Source of the DNA: JANMES01 sp038229715 | GTDB taxonomy: Bacteria; Planctomycetota; Phycisphaerae; Tepidisphaerales; Tepidisphaeraceae | Direction: 5' to 3' | DNA length: 64,000 nt | Assembly (NCBI GenBank): GCA_038229715.1 | Contig: JBBROD010000007.1 | Location: forward strand, 14,629-78,628 | Shown: in pieces, positions 41,635-50,758 of the stretch | Layout: each line of letters begins with the position of its first letter | Numbering within the stretch: the first letter of the stretch is position 1 | Position numbers and translations under genes: made by a program | Notes under the pieces: generated by a model | What the model was told of the DNA's origin: nothing | Database searches by the model: none | The model's input: only the letters and a program-made list of their open reading frames with translations

Positions 41635-43722
41635 ATGCGAAAGATATACCGCAACGTCGGTCTTCTTTTTTTGGCTGCAGGGTCCGTTTATTTCGATCAT
41701 GCCGATCGATCTCATGCGGAAAGCCCGGCAAACCCTGCCGGTGATACGGGATTGATCAATGTGATCCCCGATAAGGATCCATTCACCCGCGCCGCTCCCG
41801 TTGCCACTGAACCGACCAAGGCACAAGGCACCAGCGTGCAATCGCCGGTGGTGAACGTCAGCAATGCCGGCACCGTCGAAATCCACGTCAACGATGCGAA
41901 TCTGATCGAAGTGCTGCGCATGCTCTCGCTGCAGAGCCAGAAAAACATCATCGCCAGCAAAGACGTGCGCGGCACGATCACCGCCAACCTGTACGACGTG
42001 ACCGTTCGCGAAGCGCTCGACGCGCTGCTGGCCACGAACGGCTATGCCTATCGCGAGCGAGGCAACTTCATCTACGTCTACAGCGCGAAAGAAATCGCCG
42101 ACATGGACAAAGCCGCCCGCGTGGCGGTGACGCAGACGTTCCGTCTCTACTACACGCCGGCTGCTAATGCGGTCACGATGCTCAAGCCCGTGCTCAGCAG
42201 CGAGGCGCAAGTTGCCTTCACCACGCCGGCCAGCAGTGGGCTGGACACCGGCACGAAAGACATCGGCGGCAGCACGCATGCGACGGAAGACGTGATTGTT
42301 GTCACCGACTATCCCGAGAACCTTGAACGGGTTAAGAAGATTCTGAAGGAGATTGATCGCCGCCCGCAGCAGATCTTGCTCGAAGCGACGATCCTTCGCG
42401 CCACGTTAAACGAAGACAACGCCTTGGGTGTGGATTTCACACTGTTGGGCAATGTGGACTTCTCAACACTGACGGCTGCGGGCAGCACTGTGGCGGCGGC
42501 GCTTTCGGGCTCGATTACCAATACCGCGTCGGCGGGCGCGATCGCCGACAAGGGCTACTCCGCCGCCGGAACTGGCTTTACCGGCAATGTGCCGGGCGGC
42601 GGGTTACGCGTGGGCGTGGTCCACAACAACATTGGCGTGTTCCTGCAGGCGCTGGAAAGCGTGACGGATACCACCGTCGTCGCCAACCCCAAGATCATGG
42701 CGCTGAATAAACAGAAGGGCGAAGTCATCGTCGGTCGTAAGGACGGCTACACCACTTCAACCACCACTGATACCAGCACCGTGCAGACGGTTGAATTCCT
42801 CGATACCGGCACCCGGCTGATCTTCCGCCCGTTTATCGGCGATGACGGATACATCCGCATGGAAATCCACCCGGAAGATTCCAGCGGCGGGCTGACCAGC
42901 GCCAATCTGCCTTTCAAGATCACCACCGAAACCACCAGCAATGTGATGGTGAAAGACGGCCACACGATCATTATCGGCGGGCTGTTCCGCGAATCGTCGC
43001 AGACGACGCGATCGCAAGTGCCGGGGCTCGGCAACATTCCCGGGCTGGGCTACCTGTTCCGCTCGCAGCGGGATACGACGGTGCGTGAAGAAATCATCAT
43101 CCTGCTCACGCCGCACATCATTAAGGATGACACCGCCTACTCGGCCGCGTCTGAGGCGGAGTTGAAAGAAGCCGAAAAGCTTCGCGTCGGTGTGCGTCGC
43201 GGGATGATGCCCTTCGGCCGCGAGCGGCTGGCGGAATCGTGCTACGATGCGGCGCTCAAAGAAATGAGCAAGCCGGACGCAAGTCCGAACACCGCGTTGT
43301 GGTATCTGAACTCGGCCACCAACCTCAATCCGAAGTTCGGTGAGGCGATCAACTTGAAAGAGCAGCTCACCGGCAAGCAATTGTCGGCGGTGGATAATTG
43401 CTCGTTCCGCACATTCGTTAAGCGGCAGATCATGATGGATCGCCTGCCGGCGACGACCCAGCCAACGCTGCAAGCGTTGCTGGAACCGGCGAAATCGCCG
43501 GCTACCAAACCAGCTGGGCTGACCGAAGCCCGCACGATCGTGCCTTGGGCGCCGATCGCGATCGCGCCGACCACCCGGCCGGCGGAACCCGCGCCGAACA
43601 TGACCGGCCAGACTGAAGCGACCGTGCTCAATGACGAACCAACCCCGGCGACCCAGCCGTCCGATAAGTCGGAGGCCGACGACGGCTGGAACATCACGGC
43701 GATCCAACCGGAATCCCGCTAA
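41635..43722 (+). CDS. gspD: Secretin GspD/PilQ
   Basis: 695 residues, with a signal peptide. The N0/STN domain is VEIHVNDANLIEVLRMLSLQ; one N1-type domain follows (FRLYYTPAANAVTMLKPVLS). The secretin core has RPQQILLEATILRATLNEDN, VVANPKIMALNKQKGEV, and the signature VMVKDGHTIIIGGLFRESSQ, then VPGLGNIPGLGYLFRSQRDT and EIIILLTPHIIKDD. A helical region and a Pro/Thr-rich, perhaps disordered tail of about 100 residues end it. It forms the outer-membrane channel. Confidence 0.94.
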   Translation: MRKIYRNVGLLFLAAGSVYFDHADRSHAESPANPAGDTGLINVIPDKDPFTRAAPVATEPTKAQGTSVQSPVVNVSNAGTVEIHVNDANLIEVLRMLSLQSQKNIIASKDVRGTITANLYDVTVREALDALLATNGYAYRERGNFIYVYSAKEIADMDKAARVAVTQTFRLYYTPAANAVTMLKPVLSSEAQVAFTTPASSGLDTGTKDIGGSTHATEDVIVVTDYPENLERVKKILKEIDRRPQQILLEATILRATLNEDNALGVDFTLLGNVDFSTLTAAGSTVAAALSGSITNTASAGAIADKGYSAAGTGFTGNVPGGGLRVGVVHNNIGVFLQALESVTDTTVVANPKIMALNKQKGEVIVGRKDGYTTSTTTDTSTVQTVEFLDTGTRLIFRPFIGDDGYIRMEIHPEDSSGGLTSANLPFKITTETTSNVMVKDGHTIIIGGLFRESSQTTRSQVPGLGNIPGLGYLFRSQRDTTVREEIIILLTPHIIKDDTAYSAASEAELKEAEKLRVGVRRGMMPFGRERLAESCYDAALKEMSKPDASPNTALWYLNSATNLNPKFGEAINLKEQLTGKQLSAVDNCSFRTFVKRQIMMDRLPATTQPTLQALLEPAKSPATKPAGLTEARTIVPWAPIAIAPTTRPAEPAPNMTGQTEATVLNDEPTPATQPSDKSEADDGWNITAIQPESR

Positions 43723-43729
43723 GTTCCTC

Positions 43730-43793
43730 GTCGCATGGGCTACCAGCCCATGCCCTGTTGGGCGGATCAGCATGGGCTGTTAGCACATGCGAC
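43730..43793. repeat. GTCGCATGGGCTACCAGCCC palindromic element, intergenic copy
   Basis: Ends GTCGCATGGGCTACCAGCCC and CATGGGCTGTTAGCACATGCGAC-like inverse. Same family as insert 2 in carB. It begins eight bases after the secretin stop. Confidence 0.85.
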
Positions 43794-43841
43794 TTGATAA
43801 ACACCCACCCTAATCGGCCCGATGTAATCCGTAGAACCGTT

Positions 43842-45026
43842 ATGCGCCATACACCTTACATCCTCTTGTGTGTTCTTGCCGCCGCGGTCGGTTGCTCCAG
43901 CACGCCGACCAAAACGCAGCGTGAAGCCGCCAAGGAACAATGGAACCAGACGCGCGCATCGGTCCTGGTCAGTCTGGCCAAGGACCAATACGTCAACGGC
44001 AATCTCGATAAGTGCCGCGAGACGCTCGAATCCGCCCTGCGCATGGACCCGATAAACCCGCAGCTCCACATCCTGTCGGCCAAGCTGTCGATCGAGAAGT
44101 CGGAGTTGGAAGCGGCGCAGCAGTCGCTTGAATTCGCCCGCAAGCTCGATCCAAAAAACGCAGAAGCGGATTATCTCTCCGGCGTGATTTACCAGCGCTG
44201 GCAGCGGCCGGAGATGTCGCTGAACTATTACGTGTCCGCGAATGAAAAATCCCCGGCGGAGTTGGCGTACCTGATGGCTCGGGCGGAAATGCTCGTCGTG
44301 CTCAATCATCCGGACGAAGCACTCAAGATCCTGATGGAGAAGGTGCAGTATTTCGAGCACAGCGGCGCGATCCGCGATGCGGCGGCGCAGTTGCTCGCTC
44401 GGCAGGGCAAGTACGACGAAGCGATCGACCTGTTCCGCCAGGCGGCGATTCTCGCCGATGGCGACTTGGCGATTCAGGAGCACCTCGCGGTCACGCTGTT
44501 CCAGGCCAAGCAATACGCAGACGCCAGTGATGGGCTGATCCGCCTGATCAAGAACGAAAGCTATGCCAAACGGGCCGACCTGATCGCCGCACTCGGCGAA
44601 TGCCACATGCAGACCGGCCACTATCGCGAAGCTCGGGCGAGCTTTGAAACCGCCGCCCAGCTAAACCCCGGCGAGCCGGCGGTTTGGCTGAGTTTCGGCA
44701 AAGCCGCATTGCAGTTGGGCGATCTGCCCCGGGCGGAACTGGCCGTGAAGAAGGCGGTTGCGCTCGATCCGAAATCGAGCGAAGTCTCGCTGATGCTCGG
44801 CTACGTGCGTCTCAAGCAGGAGCGCCTGACCGAATCGCTCGATGCGTTCAAGCAAGCTTACGCCTTGGATCCGACCGACAGTGTGAGCCTTTGCATGGTC
44901 GGTTTCGTGCTGGAAAAGACCGGCCGACAGGATCAGGCGATCAAGTGCTACGCTCGTGCGTTGCAGTTGAAACCGAACGATGAAATGGCCAGCCAACTGT
45001 TGGCAGCCGTTGGCCCGCAGGATTAA
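43842..45026 (+). CDS. TPR-repeat lipoprotein
   Basis: 394 residues. The lipoprotein signal is LLCVLAAAVGCSSTP, with Cys at about residue 18. From residue 45 the chain is a run of about ten tetratricopeptide repeats, such as LDKCRETLESALRMDPINPQ, AEADYLSGVIYQRWQRPEMS and PAVWLSFGKAALQLGDLPRA. It fits the role of a PilF/PilW-type pilotin that places the secretin, though it is longer than those. ATG 43842 begins the signal peptide; upstream codons lie in the repeat element. The stop overlaps the next ATG. Confidence 0.85.
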   Translation: MRHTPYILLCVLAAAVGCSSTPTKTQREAAKEQWNQTRASVLVSLAKDQYVNGNLDKCRETLESALRMDPINPQLHILSAKLSIEKSELEAAQQSLEFARKLDPKNAEADYLSGVIYQRWQRPEMSLNYYVSANEKSPAELAYLMARAEMLVVLNHPDEALKILMEKVQYFEHSGAIRDAAAQLLARQGKYDEAIDLFRQAAILADGDLAIQEHLAVTLFQAKQYADASDGLIRLIKNESYAKRADLIAALGECHMQTGHYREARASFETAAQLNPGEPAVWLSFGKAALQLGDLPRAELAVKKAVALDPKSSEVSLMLGYVRLKQERLTESLDAFKQAYALDPTDSVSLCMVGFVLEKTGRQDQAIKCYARALQLKPNDEMASQLLAAVGPQD

Positions 45027-46471
45027 TGGAGTGTTCCGTGCGCCACGCCAGAAACGCATACATAATCATGTTGGTGCTCGTGGTGGTGGGAGCGTTCAGC
45101 TTCCTGCCCGGCGCGAACGAAATGCTCGGCCGCAGCGCGGCGTCGCACGCGGGGTCGTGGATGGGGGCGATCCTGTTGCTTCTGTCGACGATCGCCGGGC
45201 TGATGACCATTCTTTGGCTCCGCCGCGACGCCAGGCGAATGACCACCGAGATTAATGAGATCATCCGCACGGGCAAGTTCGCGCCGTTGCGGGCCGGCAC
45301 GAGCGATTGGGCCCGACTGTGCGGCGCGCTGAACGGCATGATCGAGACGGCAGATCAACGGGTGGCGGACGCGGGCCTTGGGGCCAAGTCCCTCGAGATC
45401 GAACTCAAAGTCGCCAACGCCGAGCGCCAGCACGCCGAGGCGATCATCTACAGCATTTCCGATGCGGTGCTCGTCACCGATCCGTTCGATGAAGTGGTGC
45501 TGGCCAACGAGTCGGCGGCCCGCACGTTCTCGTTCGATCTCGCTAAAGCCTCACGCTCGCCGATTGAAAAGGTGCTGAGCGACGTAAAGATGATCGAACT
45601 GATCCGCGAAATGCGCCAATCCAACAGCAAGGGCGGTCGTCGCATCATCGAGCACATGGTGAAGACCGACGCCGGCGAAAAGACCTTCAAAGTCACGCTC
45701 AGCAACGTCGCCGATCAGGGCGAAAACCCGGCCGGTGTGGTGGCGGTACTGCACGACATGACGAAGGAAAAAGAAGTCGCCGAGATGAAGAACGACTTCG
45801 TCAGCAACGTCAGCCACGAGCTGCGCACCCCGCTGGCCAGCATCAAGGCGTACGTCGAAATGCTGATCGACGGTGAAGCCGAGGACGAGAAGACCGAGCG
45901 CGAGTTCTACGACATCATACAGAACGAGGCCAACCGCCTCGGCCGGTTGATCGACAACATTCTGAACATCAGCCGGATCGAGTCGGGGTTGGTGAAAGTC
46001 AACAAGCAGCCGCAAAGCCTGGTGATGATCGTGAAAGAGGCGATCGACGTCATCGCCCCGCAGGCCAAGCTCAAGCACATCAAGATGAGCGAACAGTTAG
46101 TGCCGGCGATTTATCAGACGATGGCCGATAAAGACATGCTCTATCAGGCGGTACTCAACCTTTTGAGCAATGCGGTCAAATACACGCCTGAAAACGGCAC
46201 CATCAGCGTGCAAACCGTGCTGGATGAGGGGCGTAAAAAAGTCATCACAAGTATTTCTGACTCCGGCGTGGGTATTCCGCCTAAGGACCTGCCGTTTGTG
46301 TTCGATAAGTTCTATAGGGTCGAGGCGAATAACCGCATGGCCAAGGGCACTGGGCTCGGGCTGTCGCTCGTGAAGCACATTGTGGAGACCGTGCATCGCG
46401 GGCGGATTTTTGTGGAAAGCAACGTGGGCAAGGGAACCACGTTCGGCTTTGAACTGGACCTTGTTGAGTAA
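45026..46471 (+). CDS. Membrane PAS sensor histidine kinase
   Basis: 481 residues. Two membrane segments (YIIMLVLVVVGAFSFLPGA and GAILLLLSTIAGLMTILWL) bracket a short periplasmic loop. A coiled coil and a PAS domain (SISDAVLVTDPFDEVVLANE) follow. The kinase core is NDFVSNVSHELRTPLASIKA (phospho-acceptor His), then LLSNAVKYTPENGTISVQ, SDSGVGIPPKDLPFVFDKFY and KGTGLGLSLVKHIVETVHRG. A GTG at 45038 is an alternative start. It begins the signalling block in the secretion locus. Confidence 0.92.
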   Translation: MECSVRHARNAYIIMLVLVVVGAFSFLPGANEMLGRSAASHAGSWMGAILLLLSTIAGLMTILWLRRDARRMTTEINEIIRTGKFAPLRAGTSDWARLCGALNGMIETADQRVADAGLGAKSLEIELKVANAERQHAEAIIYSISDAVLVTDPFDEVVLANESAARTFSFDLAKASRSPIEKVLSDVKMIELIREMRQSNSKGGRRIIEHMVKTDAGEKTFKVTLSNVADQGENPAGVVAVLHDMTKEKEVAEMKNDFVSNVSHELRTPLASIKAYVEMLIDGEAEDEKTEREFYDIIQNEANRLGRLIDNILNISRIESGLVKVNKQPQSLVMIVKEAIDVIAPQAKLKHIKMSEQLVPAIYQTMADKDMLYQAVLNLLSNAVKYTPENGTISVQTVLDEGRKKVITSISDSGVGIPPKDLPFVFDKFYRVEANNRMAKGTGLGLSLVKHIVETVHRGRIFVESNVGKGTTFGFELDLVE

Positions 46472-46493
46472 CACCGGAATAAGGGAGAAGCAC

Positions 46494-46871
46494 ATGATCG
46501 ATAAGAAAATTCTCGTCGCGGATGACGAGTCGCACATTCTCAACGTGGTATCGCTGAAGCTGCGTAACGCAGGCTTTACCGTGGTCACCGCCTGCGACGG
46601 GCAGGAAGCTTACGACCTTGCGCACTCGGAACATCCCGACCTGATCATCACCGATTACCACATGCCGCAACTGAGCGGCATTGAGTTGTGCCAGAAGCTG
46701 AAACAAGACCCGGCCACCGCGAACATCCCGGCCATCATGCTGACGGCGCGGGGGTATCACCTTGAACCGGCCGACACCGAACAAAGCGGCATCGTGAAGA
46801 TGCTGAGCAAGCCGTTCAGTCCGCGACAGTTGCTTAGCACCGTAGAAGAAGTGCTCGGTATCGCGGCGTGA
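46494..46871 (+). CDS. Single-domain response regulator
   Basis: 125 residues, just a receiver: KILVADDESHILNVVSLKLR, phospho-Asp in DLIITDYHMPQLSG, conserved Thr in IPAIMLTARGY and Lys in KMLSKPFSPRQLL. GGGAGA precedes the ATG. There is no output domain, so it passes the signal on by protein contact or phosphotransfer. The kinase just upstream is its likely donor. Confidence 0.92.
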   Translation: MIDKKILVADDESHILNVVSLKLRNAGFTVVTACDGQEAYDLAHSEHPDLIITDYHMPQLSGIELCQKLKQDPATANIPAIMLTARGYHLEPADTEQSGIVKMLSKPFSPRQLLSTVEEVLGIAA

Positions 46872-46900
46872 GTTGAATCGACGCCAGAGGGAATGTTGTT

Positions 46901-48583
46901 ATGTCCATCCAGCAAGTAGACAAATCGACCGCGAAGCCGCCGTTGGCGATTGCCGAATCGGCGCTGGAGACACTCGCCGCACGGTTTCGGCCGGCGGGGT
47001 TGTATCTGATCATGCTGCGCCCGGACGGAACCGTTGCGTACAACGATCCGACCGCCAGCCTGTTCTTCCATCGCTACGTGCTGCCGATGCTGCAATACCC
47101 CGACCCTGCCACGCAAGCGGCCGCGGCCGGTGTGCAACTGCTGAATGTCGATTCCAATGTCGGCTTGTGGAACGCCGTCCCCGGCGTGACGCTGGCGGCG
47201 TTTCCGCTGGTGGAAAAGAAGCAACTGCTCGGCGTGATGGCGCTGGCCGGCAACGGCGGCTTCAAGCTCGGCGAGGATGTTCAGCGTAATTGCAGTCGTT
47301 TGGGCATCGATGCCACCTGGCTCACCCAAGCCGCCGACGAACTGCCGACCTATGGCGAAGAAGCGATCCAGAAACAGGCTCGCCTGCTGCTGACGATGGT
47401 GCGCGACCAAATCCGCCTGACTTCGCTGGAAGGCGAGCTCGAATCGCTCTCCGGCCAGCTCTCGAACACGTACGAAGAATTAAGCCTGATCTACCAGATC
47501 AGCTCCGGCATGCGGATCAACCGCCAGCCGCAGGATTTCTTCAAGCAGGCCTGCCTCGATGTACTCGAAGTGATGGAAGTGCGCGGCGTGGGTGTGGCGC
47601 TGGCTTCAAGCACCGATTTGAAAGTCGACCCCGTTCTCTACGGCCAGCTCAGCCTCCCGCCGGGCAGTATCCCGCGGATCGCCGAGCAGCTGATGAAGAT
47701 CTTCGCCGATCGCAAATCGCCGCTGATGAGTAACGATTTGGCCAACGACAAGCATTTCTCCTGGCTCGGCGAGCAAAGCAAGCAGCTACTGGCCGTGCCG
47801 TTCCTGCGACAGGATAAGGTCTTAGGCTGCATGTTCGTGCTCGACAAAGCGTCGGCCGATTTCGATTCGGTCGACAGCAAGCTGCTGAACTCGATCGCGA
47901 ACGAATCGGCGATCTATCTCGAAAACGCCATGCTGTTCGATGACGTACACGGCCTGATGATGGGCCTGTTGCACTCGCTGACGGCCGCCGTCGACGCGAA
48001 GGACCCGTACACCTGCGGTCACTCCGAGCGCGTCGCGTTGTTCAGTCGCTACCTCGCGCAGCAGTTGAAGTTGAGCGACCACGCGGTCGAGCGCATCTAT
48101 ATGGCCGGCCTGCTGCACGACGTCGGCAAGCTGGGCGTGCCCGACAACGTGCTACAGAAAGCCGGACGATTGGACGCAGATGAGTTTGACAAGATCAAAA
48201 AACACCCGGACATCGGCGCCAAGATCCTGCAGGACATCAAGCAGGTTCGCGACATCATCCCCGGCGTGCTGTATCACCACGAGCGGTACGACGGCAAAGG
48301 CTACCCGGCCAACCTGCACGGCGAGAACATCCCGCTCATGGGCCGGATCATCTGCCTGGCCGACTGTTTCGACGCGATGACCACCAGCCGCACGTACCGC
48401 AAGGCCTTGCCGCTGGAAGTGGCGATGAACGAAATTCGCCGTTGCGCCTGCACGCAATTCGATCCGGCGCTGGCTGAATCGTTCCTGCTCGGCGGGGCCG
48501 ATCCGCTGCGGGCGATCATCCAAAACCACGGCAGCCAGACCACCAAGGTGCTCGATCTGCAGCAGATCATGCACGGCGTTTAA
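46901..48583 (+). CDS. GAF-domain HD-GYP c-di-GMP phosphodiesterase-like protein
   Basis: 560 residues. An N-terminal region of about 190 residues contains no known motif I recognise, then a coiled coil (LEGELESLSGQLSNTYEELS). A GAF domain (about 205-345) precedes an HD-GYP domain: CGHSERVALFSRYLAQQLKL, LLHDVGKLGVPDNVLQKAGR, VLYHHERYDGKGYPANLHGE and IICLADCFDAMTTSRTYRKA. All metal ligands and the GYP triplet seem intact. It should degrade c-di-GMP. It lies between the response regulator and a STAS protein. Confidence 0.93.
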   Translation: MSIQQVDKSTAKPPLAIAESALETLAARFRPAGLYLIMLRPDGTVAYNDPTASLFFHRYVLPMLQYPDPATQAAAAGVQLLNVDSNVGLWNAVPGVTLAAFPLVEKKQLLGVMALAGNGGFKLGEDVQRNCSRLGIDATWLTQAADELPTYGEEAIQKQARLLLTMVRDQIRLTSLEGELESLSGQLSNTYEELSLIYQISSGMRINRQPQDFFKQACLDVLEVMEVRGVGVALASSTDLKVDPVLYGQLSLPPGSIPRIAEQLMKIFADRKSPLMSNDLANDKHFSWLGEQSKQLLAVPFLRQDKVLGCMFVLDKASADFDSVDSKLLNSIANESAIYLENAMLFDDVHGLMMGLLHSLTAAVDAKDPYTCGHSERVALFSRYLAQQLKLSDHAVERIYMAGLLHDVGKLGVPDNVLQKAGRLDADEFDKIKKHPDIGAKILQDIKQVRDIIPGVLYHHERYDGKGYPANLHGENIPLMGRIICLADCFDAMTTSRTYRKALPLEVAMNEIRRCACTQFDPALAESFLLGGADPLRAIIQNHGSQTTKVLDLQQIMHGV

Positions 48584-48597
48584 GCCAAGGATGCGGA

Positions 48598-48936
48598 ATG
48601 CCCGTTAAGTGCGACGAATACAACCAGACGTGCGTGTTCACCATCACCGGCGATCTCGTCGGCGACGACGTGAAGACCCTCAGCAAGTACGCCGAGAAGA
48701 CATTTGAGGAGCGTCGCGTGGTCGACTTCATCGTCGACATGGAGAAATCCAGCTTCGTGGACAGCGAAGGGCTCGAAACGCTTGTGTGGCTCCGCCGAAC
48801 CTGCGAAAGCCATCACGGGCAGATCAGGCTCGCAGCGTTGGACGAAAACGTGAAGAAGATTCTTGAAATCACCCGCCTGTCGCACCGGTTTGAAGTGCAT
48901 CCGGACGTGACGGCGGCGTTGAGGACGATTCGGTAG
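48598..48936 (+). CDS. STAS-domain anti-sigma-factor-antagonist-like protein
   Basis: 112 residues. The STAS fold shows VFTITGDLVGDDVKTLSKYA, the regulatory Ser in IVDMEKSSFVDSEGLETLVW (D-S-x-G-L) and IRLAALDENVKKILEITRLS. Relatives (SpoIIAA/RsbV) switch on dephosphorylation. No matching serine kinase is in the window, so the partner is unknown. Confidence 0.88.
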   Translation: MPVKCDEYNQTCVFTITGDLVGDDVKTLSKYAEKTFEERRVVDFIVDMEKSSFVDSEGLETLVWLRRTCESHHGQIRLAALDENVKKILEITRLSHRFEVHPDVTAALRTIR

Positions 48937-49003
48937 TGTGGGTTGTGAGTTGTTTGTTGTGAGTTGGAATCCAACCCACAACCTCCAACTGACAACCAAC
49001 AAA
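48937..49003. repeat. Palindromic repeat GTGGGTTGTGAGTTG/CAACCTCCAACTG
   Basis: GTTGTGAGTTGTTTGTTGTG on the left and CCAACTGACAACCAACAAAC on the right form an imperfect hairpin that overlaps the ribosome-binding region of the gspE-like gene. Confidence 0.7.
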
Positions 49004-49006
49004 CTT

Positions 49007-50713
49007 ATGATCGCAACGCTTGAGCGAAAACCTCTCGGCCAGGCACTGATCGATCGGGGAATCATCGATCAGTCGCAGCTGGACCGCGCGCTCGAGGAAC
49101 AGAAGCGATCCAACCACCAAAAACTGCTCGGCGAAGTGCTGATGGAACTGCAGTTCTGCAGCGAAGATCAGATCGTCGAATCCCTCGCGCAGGCGTACGG
49201 CGTACCTTACGCACGCATCAGCCCGCGCATCGCCGACCCGAAGGCCATCGCGCTGCTGCCCAAGGAGTTTCTCGAAAAGCATCAGGTGCTGCCGCTTTTC
49301 CTTGTCGACGGGATTTTGACGATCGCCGTCCCCGAGCCGGCGAATGTCTTCCTCACCGAGGAAGTCGAGCGCGTCAGCGGCCACCAAGTGCAGGTGGTGG
49401 CGGCGACCGTCAAGGACATCAAAGCCACGCTTCAGACGTACCTGCCGAACGATAAGGTTTTCGTCATCGATGACATTATTGAGGAGTCCGAAAGTAACGA
49501 GTTCCAGCTGGTCGAGCAGCAGGTGGTGCAGGACATCGCCAATCTAGAGCAGGCCGCCGGGGATTCGCCGGTGGTGAAGCTGGTGAACTATGTCATCCAC
49601 AACGCCGTTAAAGAAGGCGCTAGCGATATCCACATCGAGCCCGGCGACAACGTGCTTCGCGTGCGGTATCGCCTGGACGGTCATCTGACCGAAAAGATGC
49701 GCCCGCCGTTCCAGATGCACGCGGCGGTTGCGTCGCGCATCAAGATCATGGCCAATCTCGACATCGCCGAGCGCCGCCTGCCGCAGGACGGAGGCATTCA
49801 TGTGATGATGGACAAGCGGCCGATCGACCTTCGCGTCAGCACGATGCCCTGCAAGTTTGGGGAGAAGGTCGTGATCCGCGTTATCGATAACGAAAAAACG
49901 TCGCTCAACCTTGAGAAGCTGGGATTCGGGTACGACACCCTCAAACACTGGCGGAAGCTCATCCAACTGCCCAACGGCATCGTGCTGGTGACCGGCCCGA
50001 CGGGCAGCGGCAAGAGCACCACGCTGTACGCCTCGCTCGGCGAGATGAACCGCGACGACGTGAACATCTGCACCGTTGAAGACCCGATCGAACACAGTGT
50101 GGCCGGCGTCAACCAGTTTCAGGTCAACGACAAGGCGGGCTTTACGTTCGCCACGGCGCTGCGGTCGCTGTTGCGTCAGGACCCGAACATCCTGATGGTC
50201 GGCGAAATCCGCGATGCCGAAACCGCCAAGATCGCCACGCAGGCGGCGCTGACCGGCCACCTTGTGCTTAGCACGCTGCACACCAACGATGCAGCCGGTG
50301 CGATTACGCGACTGTTTAACGTCGGCGTTGAGCCGTACTTGGTCGGCGCGACGGTGGCCGGCGTGTTGGCGCAGCGATTGGTTCGCAAGCTGTGTCTGCA
50401 TTGCCGCGAAGCGTACGAGCCGGGCATCAACGAACGCCGGCAGATGGAGAAGCACCTCGCCGGCGTGGACAAAATCTACAAGCCCAAGGGCTGCCCGCGG
50501 TGCAAGAATCTGGGCTTCTCCGGGCGGCTCGGCATTTACGAGCTGCTCGTGCCGGACGACATCCTGCTGGAAAAGATCACGCAGGGCGCGTCGCTCCACG
50601 AAATCCGCGAGCTGGCGAAAAAAACAGGCATGAAAACCCTTCGCCACGACGGCATGGACAAGGTGAAGAACGGCGTGACCACGCTGGAAGAAATCTACCG
50701 CGTGACGGCGTGA
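49007..50713 (+). CDS. gspE: GspE/PilB assembly ATPase
   Basis: 568 residues. The N-terminal MshEN/GspE_N domain (LGQALIDRGIIDQSQLDRAL; QFCSEDQIVESLAQAYGVPY) often binds c-di-GMP in such ATPases. The motor has ASDIHIEPGDNVLRVRYRLD, Walker A GPTGSGKSTTLYASLGEM, Asp box EDPIEHSVAGVNQFQVND, Walker B ILMVGEIRDAETAKIATQAA and His box LSTLHTNDAAGAITRL. Two Cys pairs (CLHC, CPRC) bind zinc. ATG 49007 is preceded by an A-rich stretch from the palindrome. Confidence 0.95.
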   Translation: MIATLERKPLGQALIDRGIIDQSQLDRALEEQKRSNHQKLLGEVLMELQFCSEDQIVESLAQAYGVPYARISPRIADPKAIALLPKEFLEKHQVLPLFLVDGILTIAVPEPANVFLTEEVERVSGHQVQVVAATVKDIKATLQTYLPNDKVFVIDDIIEESESNEFQLVEQQVVQDIANLEQAAGDSPVVKLVNYVIHNAVKEGASDIHIEPGDNVLRVRYRLDGHLTEKMRPPFQMHAAVASRIKIMANLDIAERRLPQDGGIHVMMDKRPIDLRVSTMPCKFGEKVVIRVIDNEKTSLNLEKLGFGYDTLKHWRKLIQLPNGIVLVTGPTGSGKSTTLYASLGEMNRDDVNICTVEDPIEHSVAGVNQFQVNDKAGFTFATALRSLLRQDPNILMVGEIRDAETAKIATQAALTGHLVLSTLHTNDAAGAITRLFNVGVEPYLVGATVAGVLAQRLVRKLCLHCREAYEPGINERRQMEKHLAGVDKIYKPKGCPRCKNLGFSGRLGIYELLVPDDILLEKITQGASLHEIRELAKKTGMKTLRHDGMDKVKNGVTTLEEIYRVTA

Positions 50714-50758
50714 ACATAACCCGCACCGGGCGCACCGGGCGTGGCGGCAAGGCACACT

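Noticed and set aside
42757..43773. 338-codon ORF on the minus strand
   Set aside because: Antisense of the secretin gene, Arg-rich shadow.
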